Assembly: GCF_000340215.1 (NCBI RefSeq)
Contig: NW_006921535.1
Location: forward strand, 1,492,483 to 1,556,482
Origin: Pseudocercospora fijiensis CIRAD86
Lineage: Eukaryota; Ascomycota; Dothideomycetes; Mycosphaerellales; Mycosphaerellaceae
Reading direction: 5' to 3'
DNA: 64,000 nt
A program made the translations under genes and the position numbers. Position 1 is the stretch's first letter. The number at the start of each line of letters is the position of its first letter. A model generated the notes under the pieces. It was not told the origin of the DNA. It did not search any database and saw only the letters and a program-made list of their open reading frames with translations. Of the stretch, positions 1 through 10,706 are shown in pieces.

Positions 1-3000
1 TCGTCTTGTACTGCCAAGGTTTGGCGAGTGGAAGCCGGCAGGTGCGGAGAGGCGGTTGAGTTGTTGTGCTTCTTGCTGTTGACGGATTGCAGTGGCTGAG
101 GCCATGGCTTCTGAGGTGCGAATGAGGTTATCAGTCGACTCGAAGTAGAAGAATGCAAGGTTCTGCAGGTCATGGTATTTTGGTGATTTGAGGACGTCAG
201 CAGGTACTCCATCGGCGACTCGACGCTCGTGGTCGAAGGCGTTGAAGAATTCATATAGAATCTGAAACCGAAGTCAGCATATCATCGGCAGCTCCAAACA
301 GTGAGATGGCTGCTCACCTGCAACCACTTGTAGACCACGTCCACCTCAGCTTGGGTCAGTGGTCTCTGCGTAGAAGGCTTGTCGCTCAATGGCGGCACCA
401 GGAGACCCTCAATCGTGACCAACACTTCCTTCCACAGCCTGGTCATGACCATAATCATTGCGCTGTCTGTGAGCGTCTGCTTCATGATCGCAAAGTTATC
501 ATCGAAGTATTGAAGCAGTGGCTTGAGCGCATTGGAGGCCGACTCCTGTATGCTTGCTGTCACTGCTGGTGGTGTAGCCACGTTCATCGGACGTCCTGTA
601 TAATTACTGGATACCTTGCTGAAGTAGCCTCCGATCTTGCTCATGCCCATGCTGGTGATCGTGGAAGCGGTGGAAGTAGAAGTGAGAGCACGCAGCGTGC
701 GTCGAGACAGACATTGCTGAATGTAAGCGTTCAGCTTGTCAGTGATCTTGCGTGTCATGTCGCGCTCTGCTCGTTTAAGCGTTCTGAATGCTTTGCCAAA
801 GTAGAATTGAATATCATCGCGCTCGCCTTCCATGGTTACTCGTACCAAAACGCGGCCTTGTGTGTCGAGATCAAGCCAGTACTCGCGAGGAAGGTAATCG
901 TTGAAGTGGTTTGGATCCAGCTTCAAGCTCGTTCGCCCTAGACAATCATGGTCGCCGAGCGCATCCCAGTCCCAGACTGTGGCAATGATGTTCAGTGGAC
1001 CTGTAGTCAGAATGTCGACAGTCTCATCCCATCGAGGATTTAATGACTGGTAGACAGTTCTAGTCTTTGCTAATCGTTTCTGATACTCATCACCCAGCAC
1101 GACATATGGATCACTCAAGCCGTTCATGTCACCGGCTTTCAGATCCTCGGCTTCGATAATCTTGATGGTGAACATGCACTTGTTCTCGCCTCGCTTCCTG
1201 GCATTCGGAGGTGGTGGCGGTTCGTATCTGTTGATCGCTTTCACACAGTCTTCCGTATTCATCTCACGCTCAACACGATCAAGCTGAAGTGTCGCATACT
1301 CGATATCGTTGATTTTGACGAAGCTCTCGGGATAGAAGTTGAAGGGCTCAATTTTTTGCGTCAGACTGCCTGTTGCCCATACATCACGAGCGGCGGAAAT
1401 CCACTTCTCTTTTTGGGTCTGCTGCGCTCGTGCTTCTTGTTCTGGTGTCTGTCGATCCATTTCGCGGGCAAACTTGGTCTCGAGAAGTTCGCAGTACCTG
1501 GCCACTCCCTTTCCAATGGATTTGCTGATGGCCGTCATAAACTTCGCGTAGTGCAAGTCGTTATCCCACTTGAGCTTGATGACTTGATCTATGCTCTGGT
1601 TGAAGATGTGATAAACGTCGATAACGCTTTGAGAGTGTCGTTCGTCGTTGCTTGGCGGATCACCGCGCTCTTTTGACGCAGCATCCTGCCGCACCTGGAA
1701 CTCGTCGTGAGCCACAGCACCTTCGATCCAGTCCAGAAGTTTGCTGTCTGTCATACTGATCCATCGCCACACGAATTCCTGTAGTAGGTCTTCGATCTTG
1801 AATTCGAACTCTCGCCCAGGCAATGCTTGTGTATATACCCCACGAATGGCGACTAGCTCTCCATACAGCTCGAAGCCATCCTGCACGGGCACTTCTTCGC
1901 CTTTCTTCCTGGTCAATTCAAGTATTCGTGCAACAAGTTCCTTGGCATCACTTGAGAATGATGGCAAGATCTCTTCCATCAAGACTTGAAGCGGCCTCAC
2001 ACCCAGCACTTCAGGAGCGTCTATGAAGCGCTTCGAGATCTTGTCGCACATCCCCGTCACGGCTCGGCCCAGCTTGATGACATTGTAGAATTCCCAGTCT
2101 TGAGAATTGTCAGGCACATTGGTTGCGAGCATGTCGTGATATTTTTCCCTCGCCTTGGTCTTCAGCTGATCAGTCATCATTTGTGCAAACGCCGTCATGT
2201 CCTCTCGATTCTTATTGAACCACGGATCTGGCCAGATGTGGTCCTCAAGAACACCCATGACAGTCGCTACGCTCATTGGCTTCTTCTCGTAGACATGCTG
2301 GAATAGCTCGTAGAATTGTCGGAGGCAGGAATCGTGCAAAGCTGCAAGAAGATTTCGCATGGTGGCTTCGTCAGCTAGAGTCCACTTACTCCGCTCAAAC
2401 AGCGAGGCCTGCACGGGTTGAGCTTTGCCTTTCTTCGGCTCCGGAGGTGGCTCTTTGACATGCGCAAATGCTGCATCGACTGTCTCGAGTGAAATTTCCT
2501 GATTCTGGTACTTCTCGCGCACTACATCCAGGAAGAGGACTAGTCTTGATGATGGAGGCACCCGCCACCGGAGGGCAATCTCGTTCAGCAACTCCGTCGT
2601 CTGCGGCGCGAGGAAGGCTGTCGCTTGCACCTCTTCATCGGCAAGGTCGTTGGTCAAAGCAATCTTCAGCACTTGTCGGTAGTAGGAACGCGCATCGGGT
2701 GGGATGAAAGTGAACTTGGCGTGACTTGCGTCTATCGAGCCTGTGCCTGAATCTCTGGGTGACGAGTCGCCAAGGTTCAGACTGCTCAGATCTACAGGAT
2801 GATCCAGAACGTAGCTGGAGTCGAATTCGCCGCTCGGTCTTGCCAAGGATTTTGCCAGCTCACCATACGCAGACTCGTCAGGTATTGATGGAAGTGGTTT
2901 CAGCAGGGGCACGCTTCCACTCGAGCTTTTGAGTAGAGTAGGATCTGATAGGAGCAAAGCCTGCATCATCTGGCTGAGATCGCTGGATTCGCCTTTCCTC

Positions 3001-4061
3001 CACAATTCGTATGCTTCGTCTACATCAAAGTCGGCCTTGGTGAGGGTGGTCGGGGTGTTCAGTGATAGGTGTGCCTGGTACTCCTTCAGATCTCTGAGTG
3101 CCGCCCGCTCTGTCCACTCGTCCTTGTGCGCATTAATGTCGTTCTGTGCCTGTACTGTCGGCTTTGCGAATATCCTGCACACTCTGATCACCAGTGGCAT
3201 ATCCTTCACATCATAAGTCCGCGGCACTTCCACCTCTATGCTGGTGCCTCCCTGACCGCCACTCCTTTGACTCGCATCTGCCAAGTCCTGGTCGTGCTGT
3301 AGAAGTTTCGTTTCCAGCGTCTTCAGCCTGCTCGTCAACTCGGGCCTATCTCTCGTCCAGTCGTTCTTTGCCAAAGTATTGCTGATAAGCCTCACGAATA
3401 ATGCAACGTGTCTATCAACCATGATCTTCCAGGAATCGTCATCTTGTGCCTTGCCAAGTTGTAATGTTGCCGTCGCTTTGGAGTAGAAGATCAATAGCAG
3501 ATCCTCCACTTTTCGATCTTTCTCCATACTCTTTCTGAAGGTCGGGTTCTTGAACTCATTCAGGAATGCGCCAAATGTGCGCTTGATGTCGCTGTTGTGG
3601 TACTCAGGCATCTTCTCGGTTCCCGTCAACACTCCTGTGATGCGCTTGTCCAGCGCAGCCATGAATCCATGCGGAAATTTGGTGCTCTTGTTGTCTCGAA
3701 TCAGACTAAAGTCCTTGACCATATCGTTGATCGATGTGCCGCTTCGCTGGATCGGTTTGGAGGTGTTGGCGACATGCTGGACTCGCTTCTGCCGCGGTTG
3801 CAGCAGGTAGACCAGATACGCTGTGCGGAGGGCGTAGATGTATGCATCTTGATCGGACACGACGACTGCTCGTTTGGCGTAGCTCATGTTGCGGCGCAGC
3901 GTGTCACGGGCGGAGTGCGAGTTGGTCCTCCGACTGTTGACGGACGAATGCGCTGACGACCGTTCCATCATGTTAGCCTGCTTGCTCCTGCACTCATACA
4001 GTCCATGTGTATGTACAGCAAGGATGTCATGGATCTCACGCTTCCCATGTGAAACAAGCAT
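1..4061 (-). CDS. Munc13/UNC13-like C2 and MUN domain protein (3' end outside window)
   Basis: Large exon 4061-318, intron 317-262 (GTGAGC...TTTCAG), then a second exon from 261 that runs off the window edge in frame. The visible protein is about 1,330 residues. Residues about 960-1075 form a C2 domain with the Ca2+-ligand Asp pattern (GLSDPY, then DWDALGDHD). Before it lies a helical MUN/MHD1-like region (for example DSKLLDWIEGAV, then IFNQSIDQVIKLKW); after it an MHD2-like helix block crosses the intron (VVYKWLQ|ILYEFFNAF). The family primes SNARE-dependent exocytosis; fungal members such as fission yeast Ync13 act in secretion at growth and septation sites, so a vesicle-fusion role is inferred. 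ATG at 4061 is used; in-frame ATGs at 3971 and 3968 are plausible alternatives because the first 30 residues look non-conserved. Family assignment is firm, the exact start is not. Confidence 0.85.
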
Positions 4062-4823
4062 CCGCCGTCACAAAAGAGCTTGGGCATCCACGACACCTCC
4101 CGCGTCCCTTCCTGTTCAGTGTTCACACTGACTGCAACTTCCCTGCCAAACTGTGTCGGCTAGCGGGGGCAGGTGCAGCTCGGAACGCGCCTTCCCCCGA
4201 CTTGCACAATGACCTCAGATCACGAGGCCACAAGGCCACCCTGTCTGAGAATAGATTTCCTTCTGCAGGCCTGGTCAGTCAAAGCACCACAAAAGGTCTC
4301 AAAGACAGAGACACTGTGTTGTCGCAGGGGATTGAGTGAACGCCTGAAACCCAGCGCTAGTGCTCCCACACTTGTCACTCGCGACGTCACGAAAATGCCA
4401 GGAATAGCAAGGTGCCACTGCTCGACCCCTGACCGAAACTTACGCACGGATCCTCGCTCTCGTGCATGTGACTGTCACATGAACCTTCCAACACTGACAC
4501 TGAGCTTCTTCACTTTCGCACGCTGCGAGTATTGTCCGTAACCGTTACAATAGGCGGAGTACGGCCCATCTCACTTCGATACTGAAGCTGAATTACCTTC
4601 ACTTCGAGGCTACAATTGCATATACTTGTGGCTGATGTGAGCTTTGACATGAGCTTTGCTTCGACAATCCGACAGAAGCTTCTCTTCAATCCACCTTGAG
4701 CTGTCAATCCTCAACGCACTTCGGCAAATCCAGGTTGGCAATTCAAACCTCCATCGACAACCAACAGACTTCGATTTTACAGATCTGCCACACGCCTTGC
4801 CAAACTGCCATTCCGCCTCTAAT

Positions 4824-4856
4824 ATGTCAGAAGCCCTCGCGCCGACTGCTGGATGA
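4824..4856 (+). promoter_or_regulatory. Short upstream ORF, repeat copy 1 (10 codons)
   Basis: ATG...TGA encodes MSEALAPTAG inside the first 98-bp repeat unit, 255 bp before the bHLH start. It is a translational control candidate only if the bHLH transcript starts upstream of it, which the sequence cannot show. Confidence 0.45.
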
Positions 4857-4921
4857 CCATCGCTGACTTCGATTGTACAGATCTACCACACGCCTTGCCA
4901 AACTGCCATTCCGCCTCTCTT

Positions 4922-4954
4922 ATGTCAGAAGCCCTCGCGCCGTCTGCTGGATGA
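4922..4954 (+). promoter_or_regulatory. Short upstream ORF, repeat copy 2 (10 codons)
   Basis: The second repeat unit preserves the same ORF with one conservative change (MSEALAPSAG). It ends 157 bp before the bHLH start codon. Confidence 0.45.
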
Positions 4955-5110
4955 CCATTGCTGACTTTGATTGTACAGATCTACCACGCGCCTCGCTTGC
5001 GCAATTGAGAGACCTGACACGAAGATCGAGACTTTCCTCCGATCTCTACACGAACCATCTACCTCTCATCTCTCGCCATTTATCCATCCAACACAGCTCC
5101 CGACAACACG

Positions 5111-5662
5111 ATGAACCCCAACTACATGCCTGTCTCCCAGTCTCCCCTCACCCCAGCCAAGGCTCGTCTCTCCGACCAGCAAAAGAAGGACAACCATATC
5201 ACTTCTGAGAAAAAGCGCCGTGAAGCTATCCGCGCAGGCTTTGACAAGCTCAGTACACTCGTTCCGGGCATGGAGGGTCAGGCGCGGTCCGAGGCTATAG
5301 TGCTGGGAGCTACAGTCCAATTCATGCAGGACGAGATCGCGCGCAGGCATACCGTCACTCAGCTCGCTATCAACGCGGGCTGGTCTAGACAGCAGGTCGA
5401 GGAGGTCTTCAACAGAATCGAGAACGCTCTTCGCGCTCAGGAGCAGAATGCAGAGGCGGCGGCGGCCGGGTTGGCTCAGACGCAATACAATGGGCAAGGC
5501 CAATTCCAGAACGTCTATCAAGTGCCACAACCTGTCCAACCTCAGGTCACGCCATCCACTATGCCTCAACAACAGCCACCGCAGTCAGCACCAGAACAGG
5601 ATGCCAGTCGCCCCAAGAGCAAGTCGCCAGTTCGCACTCCTGAGCAGAAGGATGCGGAGTGA
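5111..5662 (+). CDS. Small bHLH transcription factor (INO4/MAX-like)
   Basis: Single-exon ORF of 183 codons. Residues about 26-80 are a basic helix-loop-helix domain. The basic region has the H-E-R triad of E-box (CACGTG) binders (His29, Glu33, Arg37 in HITSEKKRR). Helix 1 is followed by a short loop and a helix 2 ending FMQDEIARR. A second helical segment (residues about 84-110) may extend dimerisation. The C-terminal third is Gln/Pro-rich and disordered, ending in a Ser/Pro/Lys tail. The size and basic region resemble fungal Ino4-type partners, which heterodimerise to control lipid genes, but other small fungal bHLH proteins look similar, so no symbol is given. The ATG is preceded by an A/C-rich leader; two upstream ORFs lie in the tandem-repeat leader. 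Confidence 0.85.
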   Translation: MNPNYMPVSQSPLTPAKARLSDQQKKDNHITSEKKRREAIRAGFDKLSTLVPGMEGQARSEAIVLGATVQFMQDEIARRHTVTQLAINAGWSRQQVEEVFNRIENALRAQEQNAEAAAAGLAQTQYNGQGQFQNVYQVPQPVQPQVTPSTMPQQQPPQSAPEQDASRPKSKSPVRTPEQKDAE

Positions 5663-6287
5663 AGCAGACTGCAACACGGCTAGCTTTGCCCGCAAGATAT
5701 CATTCCAGCCGCACAGACTGCACCAAATACGATCAAACCTTACAACGCAGCTTCTCGCGATTGGGCCACCCCGATCAATCACCAACACGTATCCGAATCT
5801 CGACCCTTCCCTCGATTCTAGTCCGCAGAATCTCAGCATCTCTGAAGAAATTAGCAATTGTGGTCCTACTGCCCCGGATCTCACGGCAATCGACATGGGA
5901 CCGCCTACCGGAAGCGACTGCATGCCACCATGCCTCAGCACGATGCATACAAACGCGCGCATGCACACACTCTGGATAGGCCAGAGTTCAGCGCAGTTCT
6001 GCATTGCTTAGGCCACCGGACTCATCGACTCTCTTCGAGCATTGTAACAAAGAAATGCAACAAATGTTCATTGTTGTCATGAGGGCTCATCAAGCGAAGT
6101 CGAATCGGCATCTGGGAAATTCTTCTTGTTTCCCGATTCGGTCATCTAGACAAAGACAGTTAACACGCAATCCAGATTCACCCGATCCAAAGTGCTTTAC
6201 TGTCATGCTGTGCCTCAAGTAGATTGTATTGCGATTGCTTGGAAGTCGACGGGCATCATCCATGCTTCTACTACTGACAATTTAGAA
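5663..6287. other. Intergenic interval, no gene seen
   Basis: 625 bp between the bHLH stop and the first ATG of the next ORF. It holds the probable 3' UTR of the bHLH gene and the promoter of the next gene. I see no repeat, RNA gene or convincing ORF. Confidence 0.6.
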
Positions 6288-7472
6288 ATGTTCCCCTCGC
6301 ATCACATCATGGGAAGCTCCTGGTTGCGCTCGAATCCTCAGAATCTATCAGGAAAAGCCCCCGAAGAGAAATGGACTGCACCAGAACTCGTACCACCTGT
6401 CAGGGCCTCACCAAGACTTCATGATACTCCACGTCGAAATCGAAACGCGCGCCACTACCTCCGACCCAGCTGGAAAAGGAACCCGAAACCAGTGTACAAG
6501 AAAATCCTTTCAAACCCAGACACCGTAAGGGCCGATCTGGAACTGCCCAAACACACCGAACTCCGCCACATCCCCGAAAACATCGAACGCGAACACAAGC
6601 AAGCATTTTACTACAACCAGATCTGGAACGCACGAGATCAACAATGGACCGTGCAACACGAAAGCATCCAAAAAGACGTACACGAAGGCCAAGTGCGCCG
6701 TACCACAATCCCCGCAAGGAAACATGAACTAGACCCTGAACGGAGAGAGCAGTATGAGAATGTCATCCAAGACCGGCGCTACGATGAAGATTCTGTAGAG
6801 AGGAGTGGATGGCAGGGACATGGGTGGTTGACACGTGCGAGGGCGGAGTTGGAATTCCCGAAAGAGTTTGATAGGCTTTGGGAAGAATGGAATCTTCGTG
6901 GGCGGAGGACTTCGGAGCAAGAACGGGAGTTGATGGAACGGGAGAGGGAAATCGAGAGGGAAGAGCAAGAGGACAGGATTTTGGGGTATGTGAAGAGGAA
7001 CATGAAGAACCGGGAGAGGAATAAGCTGAAAGTTCTGGATCGTGTGACGAAGAAAATCGTGCCAAGACTCCGAGGAGGTGCGACGTCGTGGGAAGAAGTC
7101 GAACAGGATCGTTTCTGGTATCAAGATCCGATGCGAGAAGGTTTCTGGCCTGAAGCATTGAGATACATCGATGCTGTCCCTCTCGAGCTCAAGAGCTTTC
7201 CAGGTGAATTCGTTGAGTTGCCTGGAGAGTGGGAGAATCCTCTGGAGCGGAGCTGGAGTTATGTTTTCAGGGACGAGTATCAACGATTGCTTGAGGAAGA
7301 AGAGGAGCGGCCGAATGTTGCAGTGATTGCGCCGGAGCAGTCAGCTTTTGCGGACGTTGGTGCGGCTGAGGTGCTAAGACAGCAATTCGATCAGACGCAT
7401 GGCAGGAAGAAAGGTAATGAGGCAAGTGTTGAAGATGTTGAGGAAGAGGAAGAGGAAGAGGAGGAGTTGTAG
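6288..7472 (+). CDS. Charged protein of unknown function
   Basis: Open frame of 394 codons from the first ATG (6288); ATG 6309 is an alternative giving 387. The frame is open upstream to a GTG at 6192, but that is not a likely fungal start. The protein is very rich in Arg, Glu and Trp. A central helical stretch (EREREIEREEQEDR and flanks) looks like a coiled coil or single alpha-helix. It is followed by a Trp/Tyr-rich segment (DRFWYQDPMREGFWPEALRY) and ends in an acidic tail of about ten Glu. No transmembrane segment or signal peptide is visible. I do not recognise the family; composition resembles mitochondrial or RNA-associated fungal orphans but that is speculation. Codon use is like the neighbouring genes and there is no RIP signature, so it is probably a real gene. 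Confidence 0.6.
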   Translation: MFPSHHIMGSSWLRSNPQNLSGKAPEEKWTAPELVPPVRASPRLHDTPRRNRNARHYLRPSWKRNPKPVYKKILSNPDTVRADLELPKHTELRHIPENIEREHKQAFYYNQIWNARDQQWTVQHESIQKDVHEGQVRRTTIPARKHELDPERREQYENVIQDRRYDEDSVERSGWQGHGWLTRARAELEFPKEFDRLWEEWNLRGRRTSEQERELMEREREIEREEQEDRILGYVKRNMKNRERNKLKVLDRVTKKIVPRLRGGATSWEEVEQDRFWYQDPMREGFWPEALRYIDAVPLELKSFPGEFVELPGEWENPLERSWSYVFRDEYQRLLEEEEERPNVAVIAPEQSAFADVGAAEVLRQQFDQTHGRKKGNEASVEDVEEEEEEEEEL

Positions 7473-7529
7473 GTAGCTCAAGCGCTCGTGCGAGCGAAGC
7501 TTTCGTGTCCCCCACAGCAGGCTTCATCC

Positions 7530-7629
7530 ATCTTTTACTTATCTTTTACTTATCTTTTACTTATCTTTTACTTATCTTTTACTTGTCTTTTACTTGTCTT
7601 TTACTTGTCTTTTACTTATCTTTTACTTA
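7530..7629. repeat. 11-bp minisatellite (ATCTTTTACTT)
   Basis: About nine consecutive 11-bp units, a few with G for A (CTTGTC), lie just after the stop of the preceding ORF. Confidence 0.9.
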
Positions 7630-7840
7630 TACTTAATTAATCTTTAATTTACCTTTTACTTATCTTATTAGATTCTCTCTACTACTAGACTATTAGTACT
7701 AGTTTATTCCTAAGATACGTCTAAATCTATAAAGCCTTTAGCTAGAATTCTACTAGCAATTTTACATCGCTAAGTATTACCTGCTAGGAATAGATTAACG
7801 TCACCCGCGCTAACCCTAGCGTAGTCTGCAAAATTGCTGT
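7630..7840. repeat. Short RIP-mutated repeat relic
   Basis: AT-rich block full of CTA/TAG with almost no CpA or TpG, in contrast to the flanking genes. This is the same signature as the large transposon blocks further right. No ORF or terminus could be recognised. Confidence 0.55.
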
Positions 7841-8008
7841 CCGGGTTAAGTCGCTCCCCTATCTTTGTAGAGCCGTAGGCCCGTAGCGGCAGCGAGTAAC
7901 TACGACGCATTCTGGCGAAAACCCCACTCCTCTGGCTTCTTCGTCGCCGAACTGTGCCATCGCAGGCATCGATGGACCGACGCTGAAAAGGCCGAGTACA
8001 TAACGGTT

Positions 8009-10490
8009 ATGCATGTGTCGCGTGCGAGAAAGAAGATCGCGTGTGTACCTTGCCATGAGCGCAAGGTGCGGTGCGATGCGTCGGACGTTGGCATGCCGTG
8101 CACTCGCTGCAGCGAACGCCAGCGCAGCGCACACTGCACACCCACATCGCGCAAGCCTCGAAGGTGAGCCTCACCATTGCTCGACTATTTCCGTACGCTC
8201 TCCGCTGGTAGACTGCAACTGATGTGCAACTCTGCTGACCAGAGGGACCAGACGAAACGCGCACGCATGCAACAACGCCCGCCGCCCATCGGCCGAGCGC
8301 GAGCCTGACCATGCATACCAGCCATGTGCTCCCATCTCTCCTGTCGACACGGATGCTTGGCAGCGCGCGCCCGACGACGAGCACGTGCAGACGCTGCGTG
8401 GCATGGCCGGGCAGCCCACTCCGACCGAGCTGATCAGACAGGACAATGACAGGCATGGCGTCGTCAATGGCTCGCCTCACGTGATTGAATACTTCGACCG
8501 CTTCAACGCGACAGCCCTTCTGACAGAGGCGCTGGGCGTTCGCAAGCGCAAACGTCTGATCCGGATCGAGCTGGCTGCTGCGGGAGAGCCTGATCAGCCC
8601 TATCCGTACTTCGAGTCGCCCCATCTGCCTGCTCACGACATGCAATACCTGCGCTCCAAGCATGTCTTCGATTTGCCGCCTCCAGAAGTCTGGTTCGTGC
8701 ACTCAACTGCTCCTGTCGACACGCGTCGGACGACGTGCACGCTGACCTTCCACGTTGAACAGCCACCCTCTTCTGCGCGCCTTCTTTGACTACGTCTGGC
8801 CATACACCCCCGTCTTCGATCGCACCCGATTCTGCAGAGAATTCCGCGCCGGCACTGTCTCGTATTTTCTCCTGTACGCTGTGCTTGCCAACGCCGTGCC
8901 GTATGTAGACTTTGACGTCTTGGAATCGCACGGCTACCGAAGTCGAGACTCGGCACAGAGAGAGTATGCCGACCGCGCCAAGCTGTTGCACGACTTTGGA
9001 CTCGAGAGACGCCAGCTGCAATCCCTCCAAGCTTCTATCATCTTGAGCTCCTTCCACACTTCCTTTGCGCCAAACGCTGACTATCGTTCGTGGTTCCAAA
9101 ATGCTGTTCGGATAGCCACACAAATCGGCCTCCACCGGCAGTAAGTGTGCCAATACGGAATGCCATTGCAAGCAATATCTGCACGCTGTGCTGACAAGCT
9201 GTCTTGCCACGTAGAAATCTGGGCGAAGACCTCGAATTTTCTACGCACCAGCTCTGCCGCCGCATCTGGTGGGTTCTGGTCGTACGTCTCGTGGTGGGAG
9301 AAATCTTCAGGTTCAGAACACTCCACTGACTCCCGCTAGCAACGCGACGTGCTCTTCTCCGTCTCCGGCTTGCTAAATGCCAGGTGCATCGATGATTCGG
9401 AGTCTGATGTCGCGCCTCTGACAAATCTGGACTGGCCAGAGGACAGCTCGGATTATATGGATACCGAACTTATGTCGCCGCTGCCCATCACGGCCAAGCA
9501 GTTCTTGATCCACAATGGAGAGCTGGCTCAGTTGGGTATACGAACCGATTGAGATCTTGCTAATCTCTTCTGATGCATTGATCAGGCGCTCGAGTTGTTC
9601 GTTTCACGCGAAGTCGCAATCACCCAATCTCTGTAGACACTGCGCGCGAATTCGACGCGGCATTAATCGCATTTCGGCAAGGACTGCCGCCTGAATTCCA
9701 TGTTAGCAGCATCGCCACTTCATCAACGCAGAATCTCTGGGTCGTCTTACTGGGCGCATTAAGCCAGAGGCTCGAGTGTGTCTTCTTTCGAATCGCCCTC
9801 GAGCATTTCCAGTCGATAGGCGACCAAGACAATGCACGCTGGTGCAAGCAGAGACTCTTCAGCTGCATTTTCGAATTGGACGCTGTCATTAAGCGCGCAG
9901 TCGTCTACGATCTCGTAAAGTTTGCGCCATCCTCCCTGTAAGTCCTCGTTTTCCGGGCTCGTCATCATTGAGGGTGAGCTATTTGCTGACGCGCTCCAAA
10001 AAAAAGTATTGTATGTGCCTGTAATCTCCTGGCTTATCAGATCGAGATTGGCTTGGACCACACGAGATCTTTGAGCCAGCGGCATACCGCAAAAGCGCAC
10101 ATCTACGCTATGTTAGGCTTCTTTCGGGACCTTAGCTCACAATGGAGACTCGCACGATGGACTCTACGCGTGTCTGAATGGGTCGTTCAGCGTGCAGGCT
10201 TAGCGCTCATGGAAACACCATCGCGAGCATCTACTGGCAGTGCTGTGCCTCCGAACGTTCTTGGTGGTGACAGTCGTGGATCAGCTGATGCGGGAGCGTT
10301 GGGCAACAGCAGCCGCGAGCGGCAATTCACTGCTGAGATCGACACATTCTCCGGAGCTCAGTTCCTTTCCACACTCTCCGGCGATGATGTACCTGATCTG
10401 TGGATCCAGGACTTTCTAGGGGAGAACCTCTTCAGTCAACTTGAAGACAGTTTCTGCGCTGATCCGTTCGGCGCCGGTGCTTCGGCATAA
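8009..10490 (+). CDS. Zn2Cys6 transcription factor with fungal-specific TF domain
   Basis: Seven exons that join in frame to 693 residues: 8009-8163, 8243-8692, 8763-9140, 9215-9281, 9340-9535, 9586-9937, 10007-10490. Exon 1 encodes the binuclear zinc cluster with six cysteines at 12, 15, 22, 31, 34 and 43 (CX2CX6CX8CX2CX8C; ACVPCHERKVRCD). The middle region from about residue 202 has the fungal_trans hallmarks: HPLLRAFFDYVWPYTPVFD, IATQIGLHRQ, then RRIWWVL. Such proteins bind CGG triplets and often regulate neighbouring metabolic genes. It converges with the flavin monooxygenase, whose promoter has duplicated CCG...CGG palindromes. Donors GTGAGC, GTTCGT, GTAAGT, GTACGT, GTATAC and GTAAGT are acceptable; the last acceptor (AAG at 10006) is less typical. 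The target pathway cannot be named from sequence. Confidence 0.85.
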
Positions 10491-10706
10491 GGTTTCTCTA
10501 CTCCCGAGCTTATCATGTCGCCGAATCGAACGAGTGTGGTCTCCCAATGAGCATTCCGGAGCGCAAATGTACGCTCGAGGGTCGATCAGAGCAGAATACA
10601 TTGATCATAGTTACTATAAACTTATGAGCGAATAGTAGCGCCAAGCACGAAGCGCTCGCAGCCTGCTCAAGACCAAAGGCAGCGGATGGGATATCTCACC
10701 ATATCG

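Larger units (their letters stand above)
4769..5000. repeat. 98-bp tandem repeat in the promoter/leader of the bHLH gene
   Basis: Two full units (4769-4866 and 4867-4964) and a partial third from 4965 share the phase CTTCGATTKTACAGATCT and differ at only a few bases. The block lies in the 1.05-kb interval between the divergent UNC13-like and bHLH genes, ending about 110 bp before the bHLH ATG. The rest of 4062-5110 shows no gene. Confidence 0.9.

Noticed and set aside
306..941. Long plus-strand ORF opposite the UNC13-like gene
   Set aside because: It lies on the antisense strand of a conserved C2/MHD2 coding region and has no family features.
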